Shown here: in pieces, positions 16,198-24,238 of the stretch
Layout: each line of letters begins with the position of its first letter
Position numbering within the stretch: the stretch's first letter is position 1
NCBI GenBank assembly: GCA_964449165.1
Contig: CAYVAT010000010.1
Location: 16,841-80,840 of the forward strand
Reading direction: 5' to 3'
DNA from: CAYSCW01 sp964449165
GTDB lineage: Bacteria; Acidobacteriota; Aminicenantia; Aminicenantales; Aminicenantaceae
Length of the DNA: 64,000 nucleotides
The notes under the pieces: generated by a model
What the model was told of the DNA's origin: nothing
The model's database searches: none
The model's input: only the letters and a program-made list of their open reading frames with translations
Made by a program: the position numbers and the translations under genes

Positions 16198-17745
16198 TTA
16201 TTTATCCTGTCGATAATCGACGATTTTAAGCTTGAGCTTGCCAATGATTTCTGAGACAGCCTGGGCCATTTCTTTGAAGATATCCTCATTCAGAAGGCTT
16301 CTGCCGAATTTGATGTGAGTGGCATCGGTATAATACTCACCGCTTTCCTCATCTACAGCTATCCATTTTGAATCGAGCCCCACCCAGCGGCCCACATAAA
16401 CCTCAGGCCACATATGATAGGCAAACAGGCCCTGGGCATACATAATCCCCACGGCTGCTCTTGCTGGAATTCCCACAGCCCGACAGAGAGCAACAGTGAT
16501 AACTGTATGCTCAGAGCAATCCCCTTGCCTGTTTATTAAAATTTCTTTGGCTGTGGCAAACCCCACATCATAATTGGGTGTCATCTCTCGTTTAACCCAC
16601 TCGGCAATCATCTTGGCTGCCCGCCATGAATTTGTCTCTTCTCCGACGATTTGGTGGGCAGTCTCTACAATCTGAGGATCATCCGCCTGACAGAAAGAAG
16701 TTGGCTTCAGAAATTCCTTGAATTTCTCATCCTGAATGGGAAAAAAGACGGCCTCCTCCTCTCCGAAAAGCAAAGAGGACGTCTGAAGCAAAACAGAGTC
16801 ATCTTTAATTTCTAAAATCTTTTGGCTTCCATCATCATAAGGAAAGTTCTTTATCCTGTCTGCTGGTATGCCACTCAATTGAAAAGTCACACTTTTAACC
16901 TTTTGTGGATTTTGGAAGATGACGTTGGATTTTATGATCGTGGAGAAAGCAATGTCGAAATTTTCTTCTGAAATCTCTAAGGCTTTTTCTTTGGGCATCC
17001 GAATGGCAGTTGTTGTAGCAAAGCTTACCTGGCTCAGAGATTTCCATGTTCTTCCTTCCTCATCAACCCACTCCTCTGTCACTATCGGAATAACATAACT
17101 GACATCTGTTTTAACATGCCACAAATCCATTTTTTTACCCAGGATAAGAATATCCTCCTTCCCGATTACTTCAAAATGGCAATCAGCAAGCGAATAAGAA
17201 AGAGGATCCAAGAGCTTGAGATCATACTCGCTTCCTTCTTTCAGTCCTTCCTCCTCGATAATCTTTTCCAGAGGTACTCCAAGATAAAATTCCTCCTGGT
17301 AGGTTAACTCTTTCACCGTTCTCTCTCCAATTTTGAATGTAATCATATTCGGCTTGATTTCAGCTTTGATGACCGTTTCATTATCAGACATCTTTGTCCT
17401 CATCACCAGCTCCAAAGGTCGGTACTGCTCATCGTAAAGAAATTCCTCAACTGTTTTTATCTCCACGGGATTTCCTCCTAACCGTGAAACTCTCATCCAG
17501 GACTCATTGGAACTTTTCTTGAACGTTTTCCCCCCTTTTTTTGAGTGCATCTCCTGGTTGTGGCTGTAGCCGACTTTTATTCCGTTCATGTAGATTCCCA
17601 TCCAAGACTCAGATATTCTCTTCTCAGACGGCTTCTGTTCATCCTCTCTATAAAAGTCCGCCTGGGTCAAATTAACTGAGAGAAAGGCAAACAGAACAGA
17701 CCATAACACGAGGCTCATAAATATTCTTAACGGCCTGCGTTCCAT
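16198..17745 (-). CDS. Exported transglutaminase-like cysteine protein
   Basis: 515 residues with a signal peptide (RIFMSLVLWSVLFAFLSVNL). The N-terminal two thirds are beta-rich and of unknown role (WMGIYMNGIKVGYSHNQEM, EEWVDEEGRTWKSLSQV). The transglutaminase-like core is at the end: Cys in NRQGDCSEHTVITVALCRAVGIPARAAVG, His in FAYHMWPEVYVG, Asp in KWIAVDE, the full catalytic triad. Bacterial proteins of this type act as peptidases or protein-crosslinkers in the envelope. The gene lies between the DUF4932 protease and the regulator genes. A TATAAT at 17807-17812 (minus strand) may be its own promoter; the -35 box is weak. Confidence 0.85.
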   Translation of the reverse strand: MERRPLRIFMSLVLWSVLFAFLSVNLTQADFYREDEQKPSEKRISESWMGIYMNGIKVGYSHNQEMHSKKGGKTFKKSSNESWMRVSRLGGNPVEIKTVEEFLYDEQYRPLELVMRTKMSDNETVIKAEIKPNMITFKIGERTVKELTYQEEFYLGVPLEKIIEEEGLKEGSEYDLKLLDPLSYSLADCHFEVIGKEDILILGKKMDLWHVKTDVSYVIPIVTEEWVDEEGRTWKSLSQVSFATTTAIRMPKEKALEISEENFDIAFSTIIKSNVIFQNPQKVKSVTFQLSGIPADRIKNFPYDDGSQKILEIKDDSVLLQTSSLLFGEEEAVFFPIQDEKFKEFLKPTSFCQADDPQIVETAHQIVGEETNSWRAAKMIAEWVKREMTPNYDVGFATAKEILINRQGDCSEHTVITVALCRAVGIPARAAVGIMYAQGLFAYHMWPEVYVGRWVGLDSKWIAVDEESGEYYTDATHIKFGRSLLNEDIFKEMAQAVSEIIGKLKLKIVDYRQDK

Positions 17746-17878
17746 CGAAGCCTCCTTAGTGAAGTCTCACATCTGTATATACGGAATGATACACACATCG
17801 TTATCTATTATAGAAAAATGAGGGGAAATTTAGAAAAGAATTCTTTGCTGCTTCGAACCTATGACTGTAGCGGCTTGA

Positions 17879-18301
17879 TTAAAAAGCTCTATTCTGGATG
17901 CGGATGTTATACCTTTTTACTTTTTCATTAAGAGTTGTGTATTTCATACCCAAGAATTGTGCAGTCTTTCTCTGGTTACCGTTGAACTGAGAAAGAGCCC
18001 GGACGATGATCATTCGCTCCAAGCTGCTGATAAGCTCCTTAAATGGAACCCTTTTCTTAATGCAAAAATATTCGATGAATAGCTTAATAATGTTCAGCCT
18101 GAATTTCTCTTCCCCCAGGGAAAAATCATCTCCTGATGAACGGCTATGAAAAATATCCTCGCCAGCTTTGCCTCTGTTTTCCTTTATGTCAAAAAACTCG
18201 ACAATCTGTTCCTTTGTGACACTAAAGTCAGAGGATTTTTCTTCTGAGGAACCAGGTGAGGATGATTTTTGTTGTTCAAAGATTGTCCCTTCTGATGCCA
18301 T
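17879..18301 (-). CDS. Small DNA-binding protein with C-terminal Fis-type helix-turn-helix
   Basis: 140 residues from ATG 18301, chosen because GGAAGGG and the upstream receiver stop (18319) fit it; starts at 18307 and 18367 are also in frame. The first 90 residues are polar and low in complexity (SSPGSSEEKSSDF). The last 40, LERMIIVRALSQFNGNQRKT and AQFLGMKYTTLNEKVKRYNI, form the Fis/NtrC-type DNA-binding helix-turn-helix. It resembles the end of an NtrC regulator without the AAA+ engine, and is encoded right behind a lone receiver. Together they look like an NtrC protein split into pieces; it could bind the same sites as the full NtrC next door. Confidence 0.75.
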   Translation of the reverse strand: MASEGTIFEQQKSSSPGSSEEKSSDFSVTKEQIVEFFDIKENRGKAGEDIFHSRSSGDDFSLGEEKFRLNIIKLFIEYFCIKKRVPFKELISSLERMIIVRALSQFNGNQRKTAQFLGMKYTTLNEKVKRYNIRIQNRAF

Positions 18302-18318
18302 CTCCATTCCCTTCCTTT

Positions 18319-18711
18319 TCACAATATTTGATTTTTTTCTTTGTTTTTCTCCAGAGCCAGAAGACAATCAATGGAATGATTCAATGCCTTTAAATCCAGA
18401 GGTTTAACAAAGAAATGACCGATAGACAACTGTTGCAACAGCTGCAGATCAATCAAATCCGGATAGGCTGATATCAGGATGACTTCTCCTCTATATCCAG
18501 ATTTTCTTAATTCGGCCACCATCTCCAATCCATTCTTTCCTGGCAATTTCACATCAGCAATGACCAAATCAATCTTCAGTTTATGGAAACAGCTTAACGC
18601 CTCGTCGGCATCTTTTGCCAAAAACACCTTGTGATTCCTGCTGAGAATCAGGAAAAAAGTTTTCCTGATGGACTCGTCATCATCGACCACGATAATCTTT
18701 TTCTCTCTCAT
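18319..18711 (-). CDS. Stand-alone response-regulator receiver domain protein
   Basis: 130 residues from ATG 18711. The predicted sigma-54 transcript starts near 18746, so the in-frame codon at 18747 cannot be used. Receiver marks: acidic pocket VVDDDES (Asp10-12), phosphoacceptor Asp53 in LVIADVKLPGKNG, Ser in VILISAYPD and Lys in FFVKPLD. There is no output domain; the protein ends soon after the receiver. The next gene encodes only a Fis-type DNA-binding tail. Likely phosphorylated by the kinase at 20224-21687 or acting as a phosphate sink. Confidence 0.88.
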   Translation of the reverse strand: MREKKIIVVDDDESIRKTFFLILSRNHKVFLAKDADEALSCFHKLKIDLVIADVKLPGKNGLEMVAELRKSGYRGEVILISAYPDLIDLQLLQQLSIGHFFVKPLDLKALNHSIDCLLALEKNKEKNQIL

Positions 18712-18757
18712 TTCTCTTCGATTCGATGCAAAATGGATCTTAAACATCCCTTAATTA

Positions 18758-18772
18758 GCAGATTTCATGCCA
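18758..18772 (-). promoter_or_regulatory. Sigma-54 promoter of the receiver / Fis-protein genes
   Basis: Minus strand reads TGGCATGAAATCTGC with correct 10-base GG-GC spacing; one deviation (CTGC for TTGC). Transcript start near 18746. Confidence 0.7.
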
Positions 18773-18848
18773 ATTTATGAAGGATCTGAATCTTAGGGGA
18801 AAAAAAGCAAGTTTTTTGGCTTAAAAGGGACTAGGCAAAGCAAAAAAA

Positions 18849-18874
18849 TTTACATCTGGTAAAAAGGGTTTACA
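18849..18874. promoter_or_regulatory. Enhancer-like palindrome with extra half-site
   Basis: GGTAAA-AAGGG-TTTACA (18858-18874, one mismatch to TGTAAA-N5-TTTACA) plus another TTTACA at 18849-18854, about 100 bp upstream of the sigma-54 promoter at 18758. Confidence 0.5.
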
Positions 18875-18892
18875 ACCTCGGGATCAGGAATA

Positions 18893-20227
18893 TCAATACT
18901 CGATGTCGTAGTCTTTTATCTTCTTATCTAGGGTAGGTCGGGTGATTCGAAGAATCCGGCTGGCTCGCGTTTTATTTCCTTCTGTAGCCATCAGAACATG
19001 CTGGATGTAATCTCTCTCCATTTCCTTGAGAGAAACCAGCTCCTGAGGAAACATCTTCTTCTCTACGCTTTCCAGGGGCAAATTTTCTTCAAGAACCACA
19101 TCTCCTTTGGCTAAAATCACCGCTCGAGTCAAAGCATTCTCCAACTCTCTGACATTTCCTTTCCAGGAAAAGTTGACCAGAAGTTTCATGACGTGAGGTG
19201 GAATTTTCCTGACGTTTTTGCGCAGATCGCGGTTGATCTTCTCCAGAAGATAAACCACTAGTTCAGGAATATCTCCCCTCCTGTCTCGGAGAGGAGGAAG
19301 ATTTATTTCTACCACTTTCAGGCGGTAGTACAAGTCTTCCCGGAAACTGCCTTGGTCGATCAAATGTCCCAGATCCTGATTTGTAGCGGCAATAATCCTG
19401 GCCTCTGTTTTTAGGACCTTTTCTCCTCCCACTTTCATGAAATCCCTGGTCTCTATCACTCTTAAAAGTTTAGACTGAAGATTAGAGGAAACATCTCCTA
19501 TCTCATCTAAAAAGAGAGTCCCTTTACCCGCTATCTCAAACTTCCCCTTTGTCTCACAAATAGCATCTGTGAAGGCCCCCTTAACATGGCCAAAAAGCTC
19601 GCTCTCCAGAAGAGTATCGGATATGGCTGAACAGTTGATAACGATGAAAGGCTCATGCTTATAAGGGCTGTTGTAGTGGATAGCCTTAGCCACCAGTTCC
19701 TTTCCCGTTCCGCTCTCTCCCTGGATGAGGACATTAGTCCTGGTATCAGCCACTGACCCTATCAGCTTGAACACCTTCCTCATCTGAGGGGAATGTCCGA
19801 TGAGGTTATCGATGGTATATTCCCTCTGTCTTTCTTCCACAAGATAGCTGAGTTTTTCCTCCAGATGTTTCACCTCAAAGGCTTTTTCAATAGTCAGATC
19901 CAGTTCCACAAAATCAAGAGGCTTGACCATGTATTCAAAAGCTCCTGACTTTATGGCCTCAACGGTGGTTTTCATGTCATCATAAGCGGTCATGATGATG
20001 ATCGAAGCATTCTCGGTTTTCTCTTTGATCTTTCGCAGGACCTCCAACCCATCTACATCAGGAAGACGGATATCCAGAATCACCAAATCCGGCAAGCACT
20101 CATCATATTTTTGAAGCCCTTCTTCTCCATCTTCAGCCAAGACCACCTCAAATCCCTCCTTGGAAAGATAGGAAGAGAGAGTTTTTCGGATCAAGGGATC
20201 ATCATCTATGATTAAAATGGATTTCAT
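18893..20227 (-). CDS. NtrC-family sigma-54-dependent response regulator
   Basis: 444 residues in the classic three-part layout. Receiver (1-120) with Asp52 in LVILDIRLPDVDG and Lys in VKPLD. AAA+ domain (about 140-370) with Walker A GESGTGKELVAKAIH, the sigma-54 contact loop, Walker B LFLDEIGD, and RELENALTRA. C-terminal Fis helix-turn-helix (EGNKTRASRILRITRPTLDK). The contact loop reads GAFTDA instead of GAFTGA, a known natural variant position. ATGA overlap with the kinase gene. As the only sigma-54 activator here, and with its own operon behind a sigma-54 promoter, it probably activates itself and the neighbouring sigma-54 promoters. Confidence 0.95.
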   Translation of the reverse strand: MKSILIIDDDPLIRKTLSSYLSKEGFEVVLAEDGEEGLQKYDECLPDLVILDIRLPDVDGLEVLRKIKEKTENASIIIMTAYDDMKTTVEAIKSGAFEYMVKPLDFVELDLTIEKAFEVKHLEEKLSYLVEERQREYTIDNLIGHSPQMRKVFKLIGSVADTRTNVLIQGESGTGKELVAKAIHYNSPYKHEPFIVINCSAISDTLLESELFGHVKGAFTDAICETKGKFEIAGKGTLFLDEIGDVSSNLQSKLLRVIETRDFMKVGGEKVLKTEARIIAATNQDLGHLIDQGSFREDLYYRLKVVEINLPPLRDRRGDIPELVVYLLEKINRDLRKNVRKIPPHVMKLLVNFSWKGNVRELENALTRAVILAKGDVVLEENLPLESVEKKMFPQELVSLKEMERDYIQHVLMATEGNKTRASRILRITRPTLDKKIKDYDIEY

Positions 20228-21687
20228 TCCTCCCCCCCACAGGGAATAAGGATCTCGAAACAGGCTCCTTTCCCTTTTTTCTTCTTGACTCTGATAGATC
20301 CTTTGTGTTGTTCGACGATTTTTCTGGCGTTGGCCAAACCCAGCCCTATTCCGGACGACTTGGTCGTATAGAACGGCTCAAAAATAGTCTCCCAATCCTT
20401 CTCTGGAATGCCTCCCCCATTATCTGAGATTTCAATCCTTATTTTCTTTCCTTTGCTGTCGCCCTGATGAGAAAGAGATAGAACAATTTCCCCTCCATGA
20501 TCCACGGCTTCATAAGCATTACGAAGTATGTTAAGAAAGACCTGTCTCAATTTGTCCGCATCCACATAGACTTCTGGTAAATTCTCCTGGAAATCTCTTT
20601 CCAGACGCACGCCTTTCTGTTCTAAAGACTCAGAAATCATCTTCACAGACTCATCTATTATCTGATCCACAGAAAAACGATCGCAATTTAGCGTGGATAC
20701 TCTGGTGAAGTTGAGAAGCTCTTTGATAAAATTTTCAATCTGACCGATTCCTTCATGTGATATCTCCAAGTGGTCCATCTCCAAGCCTTCCAATTTATCA
20801 CTCTCCAGAACCTTTTGAATATTGAGTTTAACGGATGTTAGAGGATTTCTTATCTCATGGGCAATACCAGCAGCAATACGACCGATAGAGGCCAGCTTTT
20901 CTGCCTGGATCAGCTTTTTCTGAGCCTCCGCTTCTCTTTCTTTAGCTAGCTGGAGCTGGTGGCTCATCTGGTTGAAATTCTTGGCTAAATTTCCGATCTC
21001 ATCCTGAGAATCAATTTCGATCTTATGAGAAAAATCTCCTCTGGCAATGTTTACTGTCCCTTCTGCTAGCTTCTTGACAGGGCGTGTGATACGTCTGGCG
21101 AGAACGGTGGCCCCTATTGCTCCCATGATGATTCCTCCAAAACCGATCAAAACAAGCATCAGCCGAGTCTTAACAATATCTTCTCGCACATCCTCCAGAG
21201 AGAGGCCTATTTTAATCGCACCCCATCTTCTCGGAGAACCCTTGGCATAGATGGGAGTTTCAATCTCCAAGATCCGCATCACTTGTTGGGTTCTGCGATC
21301 TTTAAATTGCTTAGTTACAAAGGAATAGCTCCCTGCCTGCTCATCTGCGGGGAGATTGCTAGTTTTATATATATCATGGTAATCCTTTATGAATTGATTA
21401 GCTGCATAGGAATTGTTGTTCCTGTCATAGATGACAACATACAAGAGCTTCTCGTCGATCTGCTCCTCGATGTTTTCCTCTATCCCCTCTTTATCCCACA
21501 TGAGAAGAGGCTGCAGGTTCAATTGAGCGATGTTGCTGGCAATCAGCATCCCTTTTTCTTTCTGTTCCTCAAATATGGCTCCCACTTCTCTCTTTTCGAT
21601 AAGGAAAAGAATCAGCCCCACAAGACAGATAAGTAGAACGATCACAGAAATCATGAATCTTGTGGGGAGTGACATTCTCACTTTCAT
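20224..21687 (-). CDS. Membrane sensor histidine kinase, NtrB/ZraS-like
   Basis: 487 residues. Two membrane helices (about 12-29 and 172-195) enclose a roughly 140-residue extracytoplasmic sensor region that looks like a single Cache/PAS-type domain (LLYVVIYDRNNNSYAANQF). A HAMP domain (RRITRPVKKLAEGTVNIARG), coiled coil, phosphorylated His in GIAHEIRNPLTSVKLN, and an ATPase domain follow (NILRNAYEAV, DNGGGIP, GIGLGLANARKIVEQHKG). It lies 9 bases behind the solute-binding protein and overlaps the NtrC regulator by 4, so the three are one unit and the binding protein may present a ligand to this sensor. Confidence 0.94.
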   Translation of the reverse strand: MKVRMSLPTRFMISVIVLLICLVGLILFLIEKREVGAIFEEQKEKGMLIASNIAQLNLQPLLMWDKEGIEENIEEQIDEKLLYVVIYDRNNNSYAANQFIKDYHDIYKTSNLPADEQAGSYSFVTKQFKDRRTQQVMRILEIETPIYAKGSPRRWGAIKIGLSLEDVREDIVKTRLMLVLIGFGGIIMGAIGATVLARRITRPVKKLAEGTVNIARGDFSHKIEIDSQDEIGNLAKNFNQMSHQLQLAKEREAEAQKKLIQAEKLASIGRIAAGIAHEIRNPLTSVKLNIQKVLESDKLEGLEMDHLEISHEGIGQIENFIKELLNFTRVSTLNCDRFSVDQIIDESVKMISESLEQKGVRLERDFQENLPEVYVDADKLRQVFLNILRNAYEAVDHGGEIVLSLSHQGDSKGKKIRIEISDNGGGIPEKDWETIFEPFYTTKSSGIGLGLANARKIVEQHKGSIRVKKKKGKGACFEILIPCGGEE

Positions 21688-21696
21688 CTTTTGCCT

Positions 21697-23289
21697 TTAC
21701 TTATCCACCCATATGTCTTTTGTGTCCAGATAATAAAGACCTAAAGGAGGCACTTCCACTCCTTTGACATAAGGCTGCATGGCCACTCGATTCTGTCGAG
21801 AGAATAGAGGAACAGCGGGAACATCAAAGAAAAGAAGCTTTTCCATCTGATGGAAAAGTTTAATCCTTCTTGTCCAGCTCTTCTCTACTTCAGATTGCTT
21901 CAAAAGAGAGTCCAGCTCGGGATTCTCATAGCGGAAAAGGTTGAAGACTGATTTCGAGTAAAACAAAGGACGGATGATATCCTCAGCGTCCGGAAAATTC
22001 AACGATTTTTCCACCAGGACGATATAAGGCCTTTTATAATTTTTTATTTCCTCAGAAGATCTATAATAGTCCAACCTTAATTTTAACCCTATGTTTTCAA
22101 GTTGTTTCTTGATCTCCCTATAGATCTTAATCTTTAACCGGGAGCTGGGAGACTCGAGCAAGAGAGTCAAAGTGGGAAAATCCTGGCCAGAATCCGATCC
22201 TGTTTTCTTCAGAAGTTCCTTGGCTTTTTGGGGATCGTAGGTTTTTTCATCATCCGAAGGGAAAAAACCAGGAAGTCTGGAAGGAATGTAGCCGTTGACT
22301 ACCTGCTTTAAAATCTTTATATCATGGGCAGCCCGGACAATCTCCGCTTTATCCAAGCCGAAGTAAATCGCTCTTCTGACTTGCCTGCGGTCGAGAGGAG
22401 GTATATGACAACTCATTCCCAGATAAGCATACTGGAGTGAGCCGTTCTGGAAAATCTGATATTTAGAATCGATCAATTTTTCTGACAGCACTGGGATGGC
22501 ATCGATCTCATTGTTAAGAAAATGATCTAAAGTAAAAAAAGGACAGAATTCTACAGCATCAAGGTAGGGTTTCCCGTTAAAATAATCATCGTTACGTTTG
22601 AGACGAACACCACATATTTCCAACTGTGGCGTTCTAAGCCAGTAGTCAAACTGGAAAGGGCCTGTTCCGCATGGCTTCCAAAAAAATCCCTTCCCTTTTT
22701 CTCTAGCCAGATCATGGGGAAGAATTTTACAGAAATGCATACTCAGAAGATAGAGGGCCGATATAAACGGTCTTCTCCAGTGAATCTCAAAGGTGTGTTT
22801 ATCCAAGACAACTAAACCCTTCACGCTCCTGGCTTTACCTTCTCGAAATTCTTCAGCCCCTACCACTCTGGGGAGAAAGAATTGAAAATAGGGAGATTTG
22901 GTCTCTTTATCCAGCAGCCGCTCCAAAGAAAATTTAACATCTTCTGCCGAAAGCTCTCTTCCATTATGAAACCTCACTCCCTTTCTCAAGTAGAAGGTGT
23001 ATTTCTTCCCATCTGGAGAAATCTCCCAATATTCAGCCAAACAGGGAATGATGTTCAGATTCTTGTCAAGCTTAACTAAGCCATCATATAGCTGTTCTGA
23101 AACAAAAATGTAGGAGTCCGGACTGGCTGGGTCAAGATCGGGATGGAACTTATCGATAAAGGACTTTAACCGAAATACTCCTCCATAACGTGGCTTATCG
23201 GCATTCAAGCCTTTTGCTGAGTCGGAAAAAATGAAGACAACAAAGATAAGACCGATCAGAAGAGTGATTGAGACGATCTTTTTCCACAT
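21697..23289 (-). CDS. Family 5 (peptide/oligopeptide) extracellular solute-binding protein
   Basis: 530 residues with a signal peptide (KKIVSITLLIGLIFVVFIF). It has the DppA/OppA-type fold marks: YGGVFRL, the family-5 signature region around LAEYWEISPDGKKYTFYLRK, GVRFHNGRELSAEDVKFSLERL, and YDPQKAKELLKK. There are no permease or ATPase genes beside it; instead it is the first gene of an operon with a histidine kinase and an NtrC-type regulator. I infer a role in sensing a peptide-like ligand rather than (or besides) uptake. No lipobox Cys is seen, so it is probably free in the periplasm or tethered by its signal. Confidence 0.9.
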   Translation of the reverse strand: MWKKIVSITLLIGLIFVVFIFSDSAKGLNADKPRYGGVFRLKSFIDKFHPDLDPASPDSYIFVSEQLYDGLVKLDKNLNIIPCLAEYWEISPDGKKYTFYLRKGVRFHNGRELSAEDVKFSLERLLDKETKSPYFQFFLPRVVGAEEFREGKARSVKGLVVLDKHTFEIHWRRPFISALYLLSMHFCKILPHDLAREKGKGFFWKPCGTGPFQFDYWLRTPQLEICGVRLKRNDDYFNGKPYLDAVEFCPFFTLDHFLNNEIDAIPVLSEKLIDSKYQIFQNGSLQYAYLGMSCHIPPLDRRQVRRAIYFGLDKAEIVRAAHDIKILKQVVNGYIPSRLPGFFPSDDEKTYDPQKAKELLKKTGSDSGQDFPTLTLLLESPSSRLKIKIYREIKKQLENIGLKLRLDYYRSSEEIKNYKRPYIVLVEKSLNFPDAEDIIRPLFYSKSVFNLFRYENPELDSLLKQSEVEKSWTRRIKLFHQMEKLLFFDVPAVPLFSRQNRVAMQPYVKGVEVPPLGLYYLDTKDIWVDK

Positions 23290-23343
23290 CTTCTCTCCCT
23301 TAAATAATAATGCATTGATACCTTCAAAACAACAGTTTCACTC

Positions 23344-23358
23344 GCAAATTTCATGCCA
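23344..23358 (-). promoter_or_regulatory. Sigma-54 promoter of the binding-protein / kinase / NtrC operon
   Basis: Minus strand reads TGGCATGAAATTTGC, a full match with 10-base GG-GC spacing. Transcript start near 23332, 43 bases before the ATG at 23289. Confidence 0.82.
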
Positions 23359-23431
23359 AGCCTTGCTGTGCATCTAATCCTTTTAATATTAAGCAGCTGC
23401 GAGAGTCAATACTCTGATTATTTGTTGATAA

Positions 23432-23448
23432 TGTAAATTATTTTTACA
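23432..23448. promoter_or_regulatory. Enhancer-like palindrome TGTAAA-N5-TTTACA
   Basis: TGTAAA-TTATT-TTTACA, perfect 6-bp arms, about 90 bp upstream of the sigma-54 promoter at 23344. Same motif and spacing as 16126-16142. The rest of the 23290-23611 gap is A/T-rich with nothing else recognised. Confidence 0.62.
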
Positions 23449-23611
23449 ATAAAAACGAAATTTCTCCTTTTTTTTAAAAGACGAATTTGGAAAGAATCGT
23501 CCCTGGTTTTTAAAAAATAATAAGAACTGTCAGGATCTTGAAAGAGGATTAATCATTACAGCGTCGATTTCAAGGGGGCTGTCGCTTCTATCTAACAAAG
23601 GAAAAAGAAAA

Positions 23612-24133
23612 TCACCATTTGCCGTCCATCTGGAATTCGGCTGAATCCAGCCAAAAGCCCGAATGGGTCAGTGAATCATACTGAGCCTGAAGAAGATCGT
23701 AATGGAATTTCTCCTCCTCTGTGATCTTTTGAAAGATTTCCCGAGCCACAGGATCATCGATGTCTTCTGCCGCTTTCCCGAAGAGATTAATAGCACTCTT
23801 CTCAAGTTCCATGCCTATCCTTAAAGCCTCGATCTCTCCTTTTCTTTCCTCTCCTTTGACACTAGTCTTGAGCCTTTCAATAAGATCGGACTTCCCCTCT
23901 ATTTTTTCGTCCTGTATCTGCTTTTTCCAGTCTTTTCCCTTGAGAATCTGGCTGAACAACCTGCTGAAGGTTTCCAGATGCTTAACTTCCTCATCAGCCA
24001 GTCTTCGGAACATCTTCTTCCCTAGTTCGTGCCGGGTAATTTCTTCTGCATGTTGAAAAAATTTGCGACCGTTGATTTCCAGCTTGATAGCCTCCCTGAT
24101 CACATCCTCAACCTGATGACTCATTTTTACCAT
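23612..24133 (-). CDS. Ferritin-like (rubrerythrin-family) diiron protein
   Basis: 173 residues. A four-helix diiron pattern is visible: Glu in LEINGRKFFQHAEE, ExxH in ADEEVKHLETF, Glu in GMELEKSAINLFG and ExxH in ITEEEKFHYDLLQ. There is no rubredoxin Cys domain, so it is an erythrin/ferritin-like stand-alone type, thought to reduce peroxide or handle iron in anaerobes. ATG 24133 is preceded by AAGGAGG. It stands between the sigma-54 operon and the sulfatase-like gene with its own short upstream region. Confidence 0.87.
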   Translation of the reverse strand: MVKMSHQVEDVIREAIKLEINGRKFFQHAEEITRHELGKKMFRRLADEEVKHLETFSRLFSQILKGKDWKKQIQDEKIEGKSDLIERLKTSVKGEERKGEIEALRIGMELEKSAINLFGKAAEDIDDPVAREIFQKITEEEKFHYDLLQAQYDSLTHSGFWLDSAEFQMDGKW

Positions 24134-24238
24134 GATGACCTCCTTATATTCTGGCTATGCCCAAAATTACTGGATATTTGACATATAAATGAATGCTGAA
24201 CCGAAAATAGAAGTGATAGAATAGGCCTATGATCTTGT

